Below, piece after piece: positions 1 to 13,700 of a stretch of DNA of 64,000 bases. The notes under the pieces were generated by a model. That model did not search any database. It had not been told where the DNA came from and saw nothing but the letters and a program-made list of their open reading frames with translations. Each line of letters starts with the position of its first letter. Position 1 is the first letter of the stretch. Both the position numbers and the translations under genes were made by a program. Source of the stretch: Calamus simplicifolius (taxonomy: Eukaryota > Streptophyta > Magnoliopsida > Arecales > Arecaceae); the NCBI GenBank assembly GCA_900491605.1, contig UESW01004767.1:186001-250000 (forward strand), given 5' to 3'.

Positions 1-2129
1 TTTGGCCAAACCAGTGCATGCCGGCGTGTGCGTGTTCTGTAAGGATTCGCGCGCCGTCTACATTGATAAATGATATGCCACCCTCTATCCAAACGCATGC
101 TTATATATATATATATATATATCTATATATGGTCTTTTTGTGCTTTGCTTTAATCGGTCGTGCTGAACTGAACTGTTCTAAATGCATGGCTTCAAAGCGT
201 CTGCAAGGCTCAGGACCGTGCGATGACGTTAGAAACTACTAAGCCGGTTAAAAGCTCCACGTTTTGCGCCCGTAGGACTTTATTTTCCCACGATAACCAA
301 ATTTATCGAGCAATCATCTCTCTAGAACACCCGACGATAAGCCGGGGATGATAATGTGGTGGTTTTCTTCTCTGATCATACACCAAGTCACGAGACGGAA
401 AACTACAGTGGGTGATGGCTTTCTTAATTCATCCACCTAGCCTACTCAGGCCAGCTGGCCCTCAGAATATGTTATCCTCTGACAAAAATAAAAAATAAAA
501 AATACTGAAGATGATGCAGAGGATCTTTTTTTAACGTTAAACAATCAATCATTGCTCCCCAATAATCAAAAAGTATGAGCTAAGGCCTCAATTAGCAGCA
601 CCATAACATGCTATCACAATAGGATGGGCAAGACCATCAGCCAACTAGACTGTCCACTATTATATCGATGCTTTGTGAAAGCAGTTTGGCTGTCCCACTC
701 AAGCGGTGGCTTGAATTCTACACCATATTTTCTATAATAAAACATACCTTACCTTTCCAGTAATATTAAAAGGAGAAAAAGAAAACCAAGAAGGAACTTT
801 CGATTTGGCATTACTGCATGCAGGAGGCATACACTTTCATGACAGTTCCAATGCTAGTACAAGCGTTACAAAAGCTTAGACATCTTTAGCTGCAATATCT
901 TCATCAAGCCACTTTCCTCCATGTGCCCGGAATACTAATTTAATTTTTGTCCAAAAAACAAAAATAGTAGAATCTTGTCCGTGGTGAGGGCAGTTTATTG
1001 GCAAAGAAACGATGTGCATATATGGACGTTCTTCTCAAATATCTGGCATCGTAATTGCCTGATCAGCCATCATAATACCCACAGCTTCACAAAGAAAAAT
1101 CAACATAGCGCTCAAATTAATTAATTCAGAACCATGTTTTACTTGGGAGATGGAACCGCCTGATGAGATTAAGACAACATGGTTTGGTCAATCATCCATC
1201 AAGAACGTCATAAAATGATACTTAACGGAAAACATGACACATGGGCAAACATTTTTTTAAACAGTTGAAACCCAACTTGTCGTTCAAAATTATGTATGAT
1301 TCTATCAATTTGCCATGAGGACCAATTATATAGGTGTGATCAAAATGAAGCAGGACCACATAAACAGTACTAAAAACAAGCTAATGCAATAAGTTACGTT
1401 AAAAACAGCTAATGCTTACCTTCTGACTTTGTTCTGCACATATATTATGGTTCTGAAGATTCTAATGATCCTTCTATCCGTTTGGTTCATACATGAAGTA
1501 GTTGAGAAAGGCTTATGTCCATTCAATCTTACAAATCTGCTTCAATAAATAGATAAAACATAAGTTGGGGCTTACTTAAAAAAAGCAACAATATCAAGTG
1601 GGTAAATTTTAATGATTGAAACTGACAGAAAAAGGGAAACACAGTGAAAGAGGTTCTTATATTGGTGCATCAGAGTTAAAAGATCTAGTTGGATCTAGTT
1701 TACCATAATAAATCACATAACAGATAAAAAGGCAGAGAAAAAAGGCCATCAAGAACTTGCTAAAAAGCTTGCTAGCTCTAGAGATGGCAAAAGTGCTGTG
1801 TATCAATGATTTTAATTATAGTCTATGGTCTCAGAAGTCAGTTCAAGATCGCACCCCCAGCTCCCCCAAAAAACCTCCCTCCTGCCATCCTCAGCAAGCA
1901 GCCACATGAACATATAATGGAATTAAAAAAATGACAAGCATGCAGAACATTCATCTCGGTGAAAAAAATGGAACATAGAGCGCATGAACACCTCAACAAG
2001 TAAAATAGCATGAGTTAGGTCATTGATAAGTAGTGAAAAAATAAATATCAAGCAAAGCCATGACCACATGACTACTGATGAAGACAACATATGCATACAT
2101 ATTTGCTGTCGACTACTGCAAAATATTTG
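1..2129. other. Region downstream of the YidD gene, no gene resolved
   Basis: AT-rich sequence lying 3' of the YidD stop codon on the minus strand. It presumably includes the YidD 3' UTR. A short (TA)n run lies at about 101-129. I see no ORF with family similarity. A weak minus-strand exon-like stretch near 900-955 is discussed among the rejected items. Confidence 0.4.
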
Positions 2130-5100
2130 TCATTGATCAGATGGTTCTCCCTCATCAAACCACCTAGGAGGATCAAATCCATGACCACCTGCAAAATATC
2201 AAATTGCTAGCTTAGACAATGCGGCATATCTTCAGAATATAACATAACTAGAACTGTGAGAATGGTATACAAATGACGGAAATCCAAGCTTTTGTTGCTA
2301 ACATCCACCTCTCAAATAAGTGAAATGTCATAAGCACAACCATCAAGCCCTGTGCCCTTGTTCCAACAATTGGGAGATAAAGAGCAAGAACTATGTGAAT
2401 ATAACATATCTAGAACCGTAAGACTCAACTCGACTCAACTCAACTCATCTAAGCCTTTTCCCAATTACATGGGGTATCTAGAACCGAAAGAATTGTAGAA
2501 AAATGATGGAAATCCAAACTTTTTGTTGTGAAGATCCACCTATCAAATAAGTGAGATATCATAAGCATGACCATCAAGCCCTGTGCCCTTGTCACAAAAA
2601 TTTGGGAGAAAGTGAGAATTCATGACATTGTGAAGTCACCTAAATGGTAAAAACTATATCAACAATTTAATTAATGCCGATATGGCATGATTAAAAACAT
2701 GCACTTTCCTTTGATGTTGTGAAGTATATAAGGTTGCGTTTGGTGAATCGCTAGGCAATTCTGAATAGTAACGTGAATTGCTTATAAGATAGATTACCGT
2801 AGGATAGATTGTCAGTAATATTGATTACTGTATTTGGTATACACAGGTAATGTTACAGTAATATTGATTACTGTATTTGGTATAACAAACAGATTACCAA
2901 CCATATAACATCAAATTTTAAAATATCCCTAAATCAAATCTATTAAAAATTCATATATTATTATATATTTGGTTTGAAAAAACTTGCATTTATAAATGAC
3001 AATGCCTAAAAAAAATATTGATGCATGCCGGTAAAAAAAAAAGTCTATATCGTTCAAGGGTCGTAAAAGAAAATTATTAAATATAAATTAATGAGTTGAT
3101 GCCAAGAAAAATTATTCAGAATATATTTTAAGATCTTATATTATAAACACCAAGGAGACCTATAAATAGTTTAGGTTAGACACATGGATGTCATTAAAAA
3201 AAATTCAAATGTTTACAAAAAAAATAATTAATGAAAAAAAATGAATTGAAAGGATGCTAGTTGAAGAAGATGAATGTTCAGAGTAATTATCTTTAAAATA
3301 TTTCATATTCCTTAGTTTATCAACTTGAAAGATGTATATTTTTTTAGATAAATTGTATCATCATAAAAATGTAAAGTATTTATATATAACTAAAAGATAC
3401 TAGAATTAATTTTTTTAAGATTAAAATATATTTTTAATATTCAAACATTTATTCATTTTTTTATTGTTAAACTTTTAATTACCACAATTTATTTATTATA
3501 TTTTAAAAATAATTTATTTTTTAATATTTTATTATATAAAATTAATTAAGAATAATAGAATAATTGATATATATATATATATATCTATTTGACATATGGC
3601 TACGATCAAAGGAAACACATAGAAAGAGAGGAGATCCATGCTAACATGCTTGAGCTAAAAAAAAGGCAGAAGGGGGCGTGGTGAAAGTCCGGATTAGCAA
3701 AGCACAGCGAATAATACCGCGGTAGAAGGAAAGACCATCAGAAAATAAAGCTGAAATAATTCATTCAAAGGAAAGAATGGTGGTGAGACCAAAAAAAAAA
3801 AAGGAGATAATTTTGTTTTCATAGAAGAGGCTGGGGTAATTTTGTCAAAAAAATTTTTATCAGATTACAACATCTCGGTAACGTGAATAACCATCTCCTT
3901 CTTAGGTAATTTGAATTAGAGGTAATTCCAGATTACCACTATAAGATAGATTACTATTACAAATACATACCAAATATAGTTATTTGATGGGCCCACTTTA
4001 AATTATCGGTAATCTATCCAATTACCCGTCCAGATTACCGGCTACCAAACGCAAACTAAGGTCTACGAGATGTATTTAGCACCATTTGACCCATCATTAA
4101 GTTGAGAGACTTTAACTCCGCTAAGCTGGTCCCAAGCCCAGGTAAAGAAGGATTGCGTTAGGTAGCTGACAGCCAGCGTAAAACTTATCAGATCCTTTAA
4201 AAATGAATCTACTAAATCTAACTATGCGAAGGGCTAGGATGTCCCCGTTAAGAGACGAATTGCATCTGCCTTCGGATGTTTCAAAAAATGGGCAAGGGGC
4301 GCCGCACCTGCGCCCGAGTACGGTGACAAGGGTTCCTACACTATGGTCGAGTGCAGGTAAAGAAGTTAGTCAATGACAGTCAGCTTAAAGTAATAACTTG
4401 AAATATAAAAACACTAACATGTAAAGCTATAGATAATTGATACTATGATTAGAAGAAAAGTAAATATAATATGCTTATAAGAAACTAAATGGATAGATGA
4501 AAGATCTAAAGAAATAAAGAATATAGAATATAAATTATATTATACTGAAAAACATAAAAATAGAAATGAAATAGGAATAATTGTAGATAAAAATTTTAAA
4601 GAATATGTTGTTAAGTAACTAGAAAGAAGACCGGATTATATCACTAAAAGTTATAATTGAGAATAATATAACATAATTACTGTATATGCACCATAAGTAG
4701 AATTAGACCAACAAACAAAGATACAATTTTAGGAAGACACAGATAAGTAATCTAAGAAATACCATAAAAAGAAAAGATATATATGAAAGAAAATTTTAAT
4801 GGACATGTAGAAAAAACAGAGGGATGGATATGAAATGGTACATAGAGGAATGGATTTGGAGATAGAAATGAAGCAGGTGTGAGCTTATTAGATTTTGCAT
4901 GGCGTATGATCTAATAATAGCAAATACTTGTTTCAAAAAGCAAGAGAATATTTAATAACATTTAAAAGTGATTCTAATAAAAGTTAAATAAACTTTTTCT
5001 TAACTAAGAAGGTAGTAGATATATGGATAAAAATAAAATCTTAAGTAAAACATAAAATTATTAATCCAAAAATTAAATGATGAAATTTGAAAGGAGAAAA

Positions 5101-7711
5101 ACTAGAATTATTTAAAAAAAAAGTTAGTAAGGTAATGACTATGAATATAGATAGTGATCCCAACTTAATATAAAAAAAAACTAAATACATAAAAAATATA
5201 GCAAAGAAATTTTAGGAGAATCAAAAGGAATAGGACTAGTATGAAAGAAAACTTGATAGTGGAACGAGGAAGTTCAAGCTGTCATCAAAATTAAAAGGCA
5301 AACTACAAAATTTGGCAAGAGAAAAAAGTCTAAAAAAGTATAGGGATGCAAGAAAGAAGCTAAAAAATGGTAAGTGATAAATGCACAAATAATTATCACT
5401 AAACCTATTAATTAATAATTCAAAATACCTATTATTATTTAATATTTTATATAATATTTTCAGTAAAACCTTATCAACTTAAAGAGCTCGATTTTAGCAA
5501 TTTAACGACGCAAACGGCACTCAAATCGGATTAAGGATGAGCCCAGAATTGATTTTATAAGAATTTAACACGTATTTTAAAGCAAAGTCGGCAAACCCAT
5601 TGCCGATTTCATCGTCTTCTCAGCCGAATTTTCCTTTTTTTTCTCCCGATTCTTCTCCTCTTCCAATTCAATCTTTTTCCCACCAATTAAGAAATAAATT
5701 AGATTAGAAATTATCAAATTGGAAGAATAAAATTCATATGGAAGGAATTTTGATTTCATCCGCAATATCTCCTGATTTTCTCCGCGCCGCGTCGTCTATG
5801 ATATGGAAACATGATCTTCTCCGCGTCTGGACCGCGTCTGGACTTCTACAAATAGCAGCGAGGAGGGAGAGCAAGAGAGATCGAAGGGGGCCATTGGAAG
5901 AGTCAAGGAGTGCAGTTCGGAGGCTCTACATCCGTGAGCTCTGTTCCAGAAGCCATCCGTAGTTCGTGGAGATCGGTTGTTCCCAGGAGACTCTGTTCAC
6001 AGAGTCTCTGTTCGTCCGTGAAGGCTCTAGTCCGTGGCTTGTGAGGATCCGTTGGAGGCAGCTGTTTCCAGTCCTCAAGAGTCGTTCATCCGTCTGGAGG
6101 CTCTAGCGTCGTGGGTTCCTGGAGAGTTCACAGAGGCTTGATTTGTCCGTGAAGGTGGCTCTGCTTCCAGAAGCTGCTCGTGGCTTGGAGGCATATGCAG
6201 AGGAACAAAAACTTCAGCCCGTCTTTAATTTGGTTTAGAAAGAATTTATTCTCTTGTTGCCTTTTTAATATCAACTTTTTAATTTTAATGCTATGAAATA
6301 AAGTTTATATTCATGTTTAATTGTTATTAAATTCTATTTACATGAAAATAATTTGACTGATCTATTCTTAAAAAGAACGGATCGTGATCTATGGGTACGA
6401 CCGTGCTTTTATAAATAGACATATCTTAATTATTTTGCACTACTAATTATCTATTTAGTTAAATTTATAAATTATTTCAAGATAATATCTTAATTATTTT
6501 GCACTACTAATTATCTATTTAGTTAAATTTATAAATTTATTTCAAGATAATCGCTAAAGTCCCTGTGGAATCGATCCCTTACTCTACTATTCTATTAGTG
6601 AAATTAAGGTATTTTAATCGTTGCGCTACGACACGCAACAGATTTTGGCGCCGTTGCCGGGGACTTAAGTGTGTTATTTTAAAAAAATTATAAAAATTAA
6701 ATAAATAAATAAATAAATAAAATTAGATTAATTTCTCTTAATTTTATTCTTAATTTTTGAATAGTTATTGTCTCTTTACTATTTTTTGTTACCTTAATTG
6801 TTAGAATTGCATATTTTCTTTTTAATATATATATAAAAGAAAATTTATTACTTCCTTCATGTTACAAATCCACTTTTAACCTAATCAAAATTTTCTTTTA
6901 ATTAACTTACCTTAAAAAAAACCTGAAAGAAAACCCTAAGACACCTTCCATAAAACATAATTAATTTAAGAAAAAAAATATATAATAAAATAAAATATAT
7001 AAAAAAATAATTATTTTATTTTATGCTTAGATTGACTTAGGTAAATTATTTTCTAAAAAAACTCAAAATTCTTCATTGACATCTCATAATTTATTAGGAA
7101 ATTAGAAACCTAATCACAAAAATCTTTAAAAAAAAGTAATTAGATTAATTTTGTTTGATAATTTCAAGAGCTGGACATCTGCTTGTTGCATAGCATTTTC
7201 ATAATTAACTTTAAGGGCACAAACCCCTAATCAAGATAAGGTGGGGATTCATCACCCTTCCTTGGCCCACAAACCACATCCTTCATTTCGCATTAACCCA
7301 AACCTTTAACTCTAAAATTAATTAGATATCAGCCCCTAAGGAACTCGAGCTCAATAGGACAAGGCACCCAAAAGAGTTGGACCGGGTCGAGATTGACTGC
7401 TTAACTGGTGTCTAGAAAAGGAAAGGAAAGTTGTTACTTAATTGGGTCCGTTCGCTTACCTAGTAAGCAATGGGAGGACCCCCACTGACCTTACCCTTAA
7501 CTGGCTAGTTGATCAGCTAATTTTTGACTTGGAGGGCTCCAAGGCGGTCTTGGAAGTTAGGAGCTGTCTAAATCTAGGGTAAACCTAGAATAGAGAGTCT
7601 AATCTTTGTTAACTTGATTGCTAAGAATTATTAAACCCTAATTAAATTATTCATTGCTCTTAGCTTTAGAATCTTTTAGGGTATTTTCTTTAGAATCTCC
7701 CTCTTTTCTTC

Positions 7712-7745
<34 letters not shown>

Positions 7746-10700
7746 TAAAAAATATTAAAAAAAACTAAATTATTGTTTGCTTTAGAGTCATTGTTAAGGT
7801 GTATACTTGGTCGCCGATCATTGCAACCCAACCTTATACCCTTAGATCCTGAGATAGAAAGAACTATTAGAGCAAACAGACTCAGAATTATGGATCCTAA
7901 TAACGAAAATAATCAACCACGACAATTAAAAAAGTATTTCACTCCTTCAAGGTATACCTACTCTCCCTGCATTCAAGTGCCTCCAGTAGAGGCTGTCCAA
8001 TACGAAATTAAGTCAAGTGTAATCCAAATGTTACCAAGTGACCAAAAATGAATGATCCCTACAAATCCCCTACAAACACTTATGACTTCTGGAAATTTGC
8101 TCAATGATCAAGATTCTTAAGAAATTTCCCGATGACTAAAAGGCTTAAGTAAGTTGATCCCTTAAAATTAAGACACCTGTTTAATATTATTTCACTGCCT
8201 TGGGATCATCTTCAGAGAGCAATTTCTTCAAGAGAAATTCTTCCTAAAAATAAAAAACAAATCAAATTAGAAAAGCCATAACAAGTTTCTTCCAGATAGA
8301 TGGAGAGATGTTTCATGAGACATGGAGAGATTTAAAGAACTGATTAGAAAATGTCCACATCATGCCATACCCAAATGGCAACTGGTTCAGTGCCTTTATG
8401 ATGGTTTATCAGAAAAGCATCGGCAAATGGTTGATGCTTCATGTGGTGGGACATTTATGTTAAAAAATGAACATGAAGCTTGGAAACTCTTTGAGACATT
8501 GAGTGAGAATTCATTACATCACATGTCAGTTGCTTGTCGAGACCCTCCTATAGGACCTAAAAGAGGTGGAATATATGAAATAGGTCATTCTACAGATATC
8601 TATACTAAGGTAGATGAATTATCCCATAAAGTTGACCAATTCTACAAGTTGAAACATCTCTTCCCCATCTACTCAATTACATGAGGTATGCATAATTTGT
8701 TCGAGTACAACCCATTCATAGGTGAATGTCCAGCTGCATACCAATTTCCTGAACTTGTTCAAGAGCAAGCCCACCAAGCCCAAACCCGATTAGCTCCTAG
8801 AACAGGAAATGATCCATATGCAAATACTTACAATCCTGGCTGGCGAAATCACCCAAATTTTTCTTGGAAACCTCAACCTGTAACCAATTCATCATTGATC
8901 AGACCTAATTATCAAGAAACCAATTTTAGAAGCATGTCATATTCATAATATCCAAACATCCCACAACCTCCACCGAATAATCATCCTACTTTCGAAGATA
9001 AAGTGTTACAAGCATTGAAAGGGCTAGAAATGAATACTCAAATCCACACAATCTATTGCAAAACTAGAAACTCAGATAGGTCAATTAGCCACAGCATTCA
9101 GTAGAAGGGAGGAGGGTAAGTTACCTAGTCAGCCTATCGATAACCCGAAAGGACAATTCATGGCTGAAGGTTCCAATAGTCCTGACAAATTCCCAGAACA
9201 TGCTAAATCAGTCATGACTCTAAGAAGTGGAAAAACATTGAACCCACCTGAACCAACCCAGAAATTAGAAGTGGCTAAACCAGAAAAGAGAAGAAATGAA
9301 GAAGAAAAGGAATTCAATGATCAAGCAATCACACCTAAAGCCCCATTCCCTAGTGCTTTAGAATCTCCTTTGCCTTCAGATAAGAAGAATATAAAAATGA
9401 ATGAGATGCTTGAGTTATTTAAGCAAGTACAAATAAACTTACCTCTTCTCGATGCTATCAAGCAAGTTCCAGCTTATGCCAAATTTTTGAAGGATTTATG
9501 CACACAAAAACGGAAAGCAAAGTCACAAATACCAAAAAAGATCCATTTGACTGAGCAAGTCAGCTCAGTTGTTCAGCAAATAACCCACCCAAACTAAAAG
9601 ATCCTGGTACCCCGATTATATCATGTGTCATAGGAAACTTCACAATCAAGAAAGCATTATTAGATTTGGGTGCGAGTGTAAACCTTCTCCCAAGTTCAGT
9701 GTATGAGTTATTTGGATTTGGAGAATTAAAACCCACGACAGTAACACTACAATTGGCAGATAGATCAGTCAAAGAACCTCGTGGAATATTGGAAGATGTA
9801 TTAGTAAAGGTGGATGAATTCTATTTTCCTGTCGACTTCCTTGTGTTAGATATGGAATCTAGCGGTAATCCTAACCAAATTCCCATCATCCTTGGACGAC
9901 CTTTTCTAGCTACCGCTAATGCATGTATAAATTGTAGAACAGGTGTGATGGATGTATCTTTTGGAAACAAGAAGATGAGATTAAATATTTTTAATGCTTC
10001 CCAAGGACCACCTGTGTATGATTTAAATGAAGTAAACATGATAGAGGAAGTAGTAGATAAGAAATTCCAAAGTTTGATTGATTCGGATCCTTTACAAACA
10101 TGTCTTACACATTTTGGAATAGATGACTTTGATATTGATGAGTATACCAAAGAGATAAACATGTTATTAGAACCACCTAAGTTCGACACCATCCCTCCTT
10201 GGACTATAAAATATGAACCACTTCCAACTAAACCAAGTCCTTTAATACCATCCTTGGAAGAACCACCCCAACTAGAATTGAAACCTCTTCCAGATGACTT
10301 AAAATATTCATTCCTTGGACCCAATGATACCCTTCCAGTAATCATTGCATCTACCCTAACCTCTGAGCAAGAAGATAAATTGGTAGATGTACTTAAAGAA
10401 CATAAAGAGGCAATTGGATGGACAATAGCTGATCTTAAGGGAATTGACCCTTCCGTTTGCATGCACCATATTCATAGTGAAATTGAAGCCAAACCACATA
10501 GAGACATGCAACGAAGGCTAAATCCAAACATGAGGGATGTTGTTAAGAAAGAAGTAGTAAAATGGCTTGATGCTGGTATCATTTATCCAATTTCAGATAG
10601 CCAATGGGTCAGTCCAATCCAAGTAGTACCTAAAAAATCGGGTATTACCGTGATTAAAAATGAAAAGGGCGAATCAATTCCTACTCGCACATCAACTAGT

Positions 10701-13700
10701 TGGAGAGTGTGTATAGATTATCGAAAGTTGAATGCCGTGACTAGAAAGACCACTTTCCTTTGCCTTTTATCGATCAAATTCTAGAACGGCTAGCGGGACA
10801 AAGTTTCTTTTGTTTCTTAGATGGATATTCAGGATACAATCAAGTCCCAGTATTTCCTGCAGATCAAGAAAAGACCACCTTCACTTGTCCCTTTGGAACA
10901 TTTGCCTTTAGACGCATGCCGTTTGGTCTTTGTAATGCACCAGCCACTTTTCAACGATGTATGTTGGCCATATTTTCTGATATGATTGGTCAATTTTTGG
11001 AAGTATTTATGGATGATTTTTCAGTTTTTGGTGCATCATTTGATAGCTGCCTCGAGAACTTGACTAAGGTACTGAAACGATGTATGGAAATGAATTTAGT
11101 CCTAAGTTGGGAGAAGAGCCATTTTATGGTTCGTGAGGGAATTGTGCTCGGACACATTGTTTCAGAGCGAGGTATTGAGGTTGATAAAGCCAAGGTTGAA
11201 TTGATCTCAAATCTACCACCCCCAACCTCAGTTAAACAAGTACGATCTTTCCTTGGTCATGCTGGTTTTTATAGACGCTTCATCAAAGATTTCAGTAAAA
11301 TTTCTCGACCATTGTGTAATTTGTTGACCTAAAGATAGTTCTTTTAATTTTGACCACTGCACCAATTATCAAGCCCCCAGATTGGACCATACCTTTCGAA
11401 ATCATGTGTGATGCTTCTGATTATGCTGTAGGGGCAGTTCTAGGACAGAAACTCAATCGAGAACCCCATGTAATTTATTATGCTAGCAAAACTCTTTCAG
11501 ATGCACAAATGAACTATACTACCACTGAAAAAGAATTACTAGCAGTTGTGTTTGCCCTAGAAAAGTTTAGATCATATCTGTTAGGGTCTAAGGTTTTAGT
11601 TTATTCAGATCATGCAGCGTTGAGGCATCTTATATCAAAAAAGGATACAAAACCCAGACTGATTAGATGGATCCTTCTACTACAAGAATTTGATCTAGAA
11701 ATCTTAGATAAGAAAGGTTCTGAAAATATGGTAGCAGATCATATCTCTAGGATCTCAGTGGAATACAATAAAGAAATAATCAGAGATAGGTTTCCTGATG
11801 AGCAATTATTCTCAATTTTCCATAGCAGTCTTCCCTGGTTTGCCCACATTGTGAATTATTTGGCAACAGAAAAGTACCTTCCCACTGGACAAAACAAGAA
11901 AAAGATAGATTTTTCTCACAAATCAAATATTACTTTTGGGAAGACCCTGAATTATTTAAGTACTGTTCAGATCAGGTGATTAGGCGATGTGTCCCGAAAG
12001 TGAATTCAAAAGTATACTTAACTTCTGTCATTCTCTTGCCTGTGGAGGACATTTTAGTGGAAAGAAAACTGCAGCAAAGGTACTACAAAGTGGGTTTTAT
12101 TGGCCAACTCTTTTTAAAGATGCACATGAATTTGGCCGTAATTGTCTCCAATGTCAACAAACAGGAAATATATCTCGAAAAGACATGATGCCCCTAAACC
12201 CTATCTTGGTTGTAGAAATTTTTGATGTATGGGGTATTGATTTTATGGGCCCATTTCCTTCCTCTTTTGGATTCGAATACATTCTAGTGGCAGTTGATTA
12301 TGTGTCAAAATGGATTGAAGCCATGGCAACTCGAACCAATGACCATAAAGTTGTAATCAAGTTTATTCAGCATAATATCCTTAGTCGTTTTGGATGCCCA
12401 AGGGCTATAATTAGTGATGGGGGTACACATTTCACGAATAGACACTTTGAAGGATTAATGAACAAATATGGAATTACTCATAAGGTAGCTACACCTTATC
12501 ATCCCCAAACTAGTGGCCAAGTTGAAATATCAAATAGAGAAATTAAACATATCCTTGAGAAAACGGTGAGACCTGATAGGAAAGATTGGTCAGAACGTTT
12601 GGATGATGCATTATGGGCTTATCGTACTGCATTTAAAACTCCCATAGGAATGTCTCCTTACAGGCTCGTATTTGGAAAAGCCTGTCATTTACCTGTAGAA
12701 TTAGAACATCGTGCATTTTGGGCTATCAAGCAATTTAATTATGATATGAAAAATGCAGGTGTCAATAGAAAACTCCAATTGAATGAGTTAGAAGAGCTAC
12801 GAAATGAGGCATATGAAGCTCAAAAATTTATAAAGAACGAACCAAAGCATATCATGACAAATTTATTAGTAGAAAAATTTTTGAACCAAATCAAAAAGTA
12901 TGGCTTTACAATTCAAGATTACATCTTTTCCCTGGAAAACTTCGTTCACGATGGAATGGACCTTTTATAGTAACTCAAGTATTTCCCCATGGAGCTGTAG
13001 AGCTTAAAGACCCCAAGCAGGAAATACATTCAAAGTAAATGGCCAACGTTTGAAACCATATATAGAAGAAATTAATGATGGAGAAGTTGTTGAATCAATT
13101 GATCTTGTGAACCCAACATCATAATAAGTAGCACAGTCTGGCTGAAGACTTTAAACTTAGCGCTCTTGGGAGGCAACCCAGTTTATTAGTTATTTTTAAC
13201 TTTCTGTTCTTTTAGTATGTTCTTTTAGTATGACCAGAGAAGAGCAACAGAAGCAGATTGAAAGAAGATGGCAACAATGAAACTTCCAACCTTCAAATAC
13301 TCTACCAGGTAGTATCTTTCCTTGAAATTAATTTTTCTTCCATTAGGGACAATGGAAATTAAGTTGGGGGGAGGAAAAAGAATAAGTAAATCCTCGAGTA
13401 AAACTATAATCAGATGTGTGTACCAAATTCTGTCTCGATTTGAAGTTAATCAAGCAGTCTATTAATGATTAATGGTTAGATTATTTTTGAGATACTGAGG
13501 AATAAATTATTAAGAAAACCTAATAAAAGGTAGGGTTTAGCCCAGAAAAATTTTTAGAATAATTTCAGACCCTCCTGACCACTGATCTTAATAGTACAAT
13601 CTACTTAATAAGGGTATGGGTGAAAATGTCGTTAAAAAAAATCTCTCTTAAAGTTAATAAATTAGGTTCTTAGCATTTTTCACTGAGTAACCGGGCCCCG

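Noticed and set aside
900..955. Minus-strand exon-like stretch reading FRAHGGKWLDEDIAAKDV then stop, after a plausible AG acceptor
   Set aside because: The peptide looks gene-like, but I could not find upstream exons or name a family, and the YidD gene already has its own terminal exon at 2130-2188.
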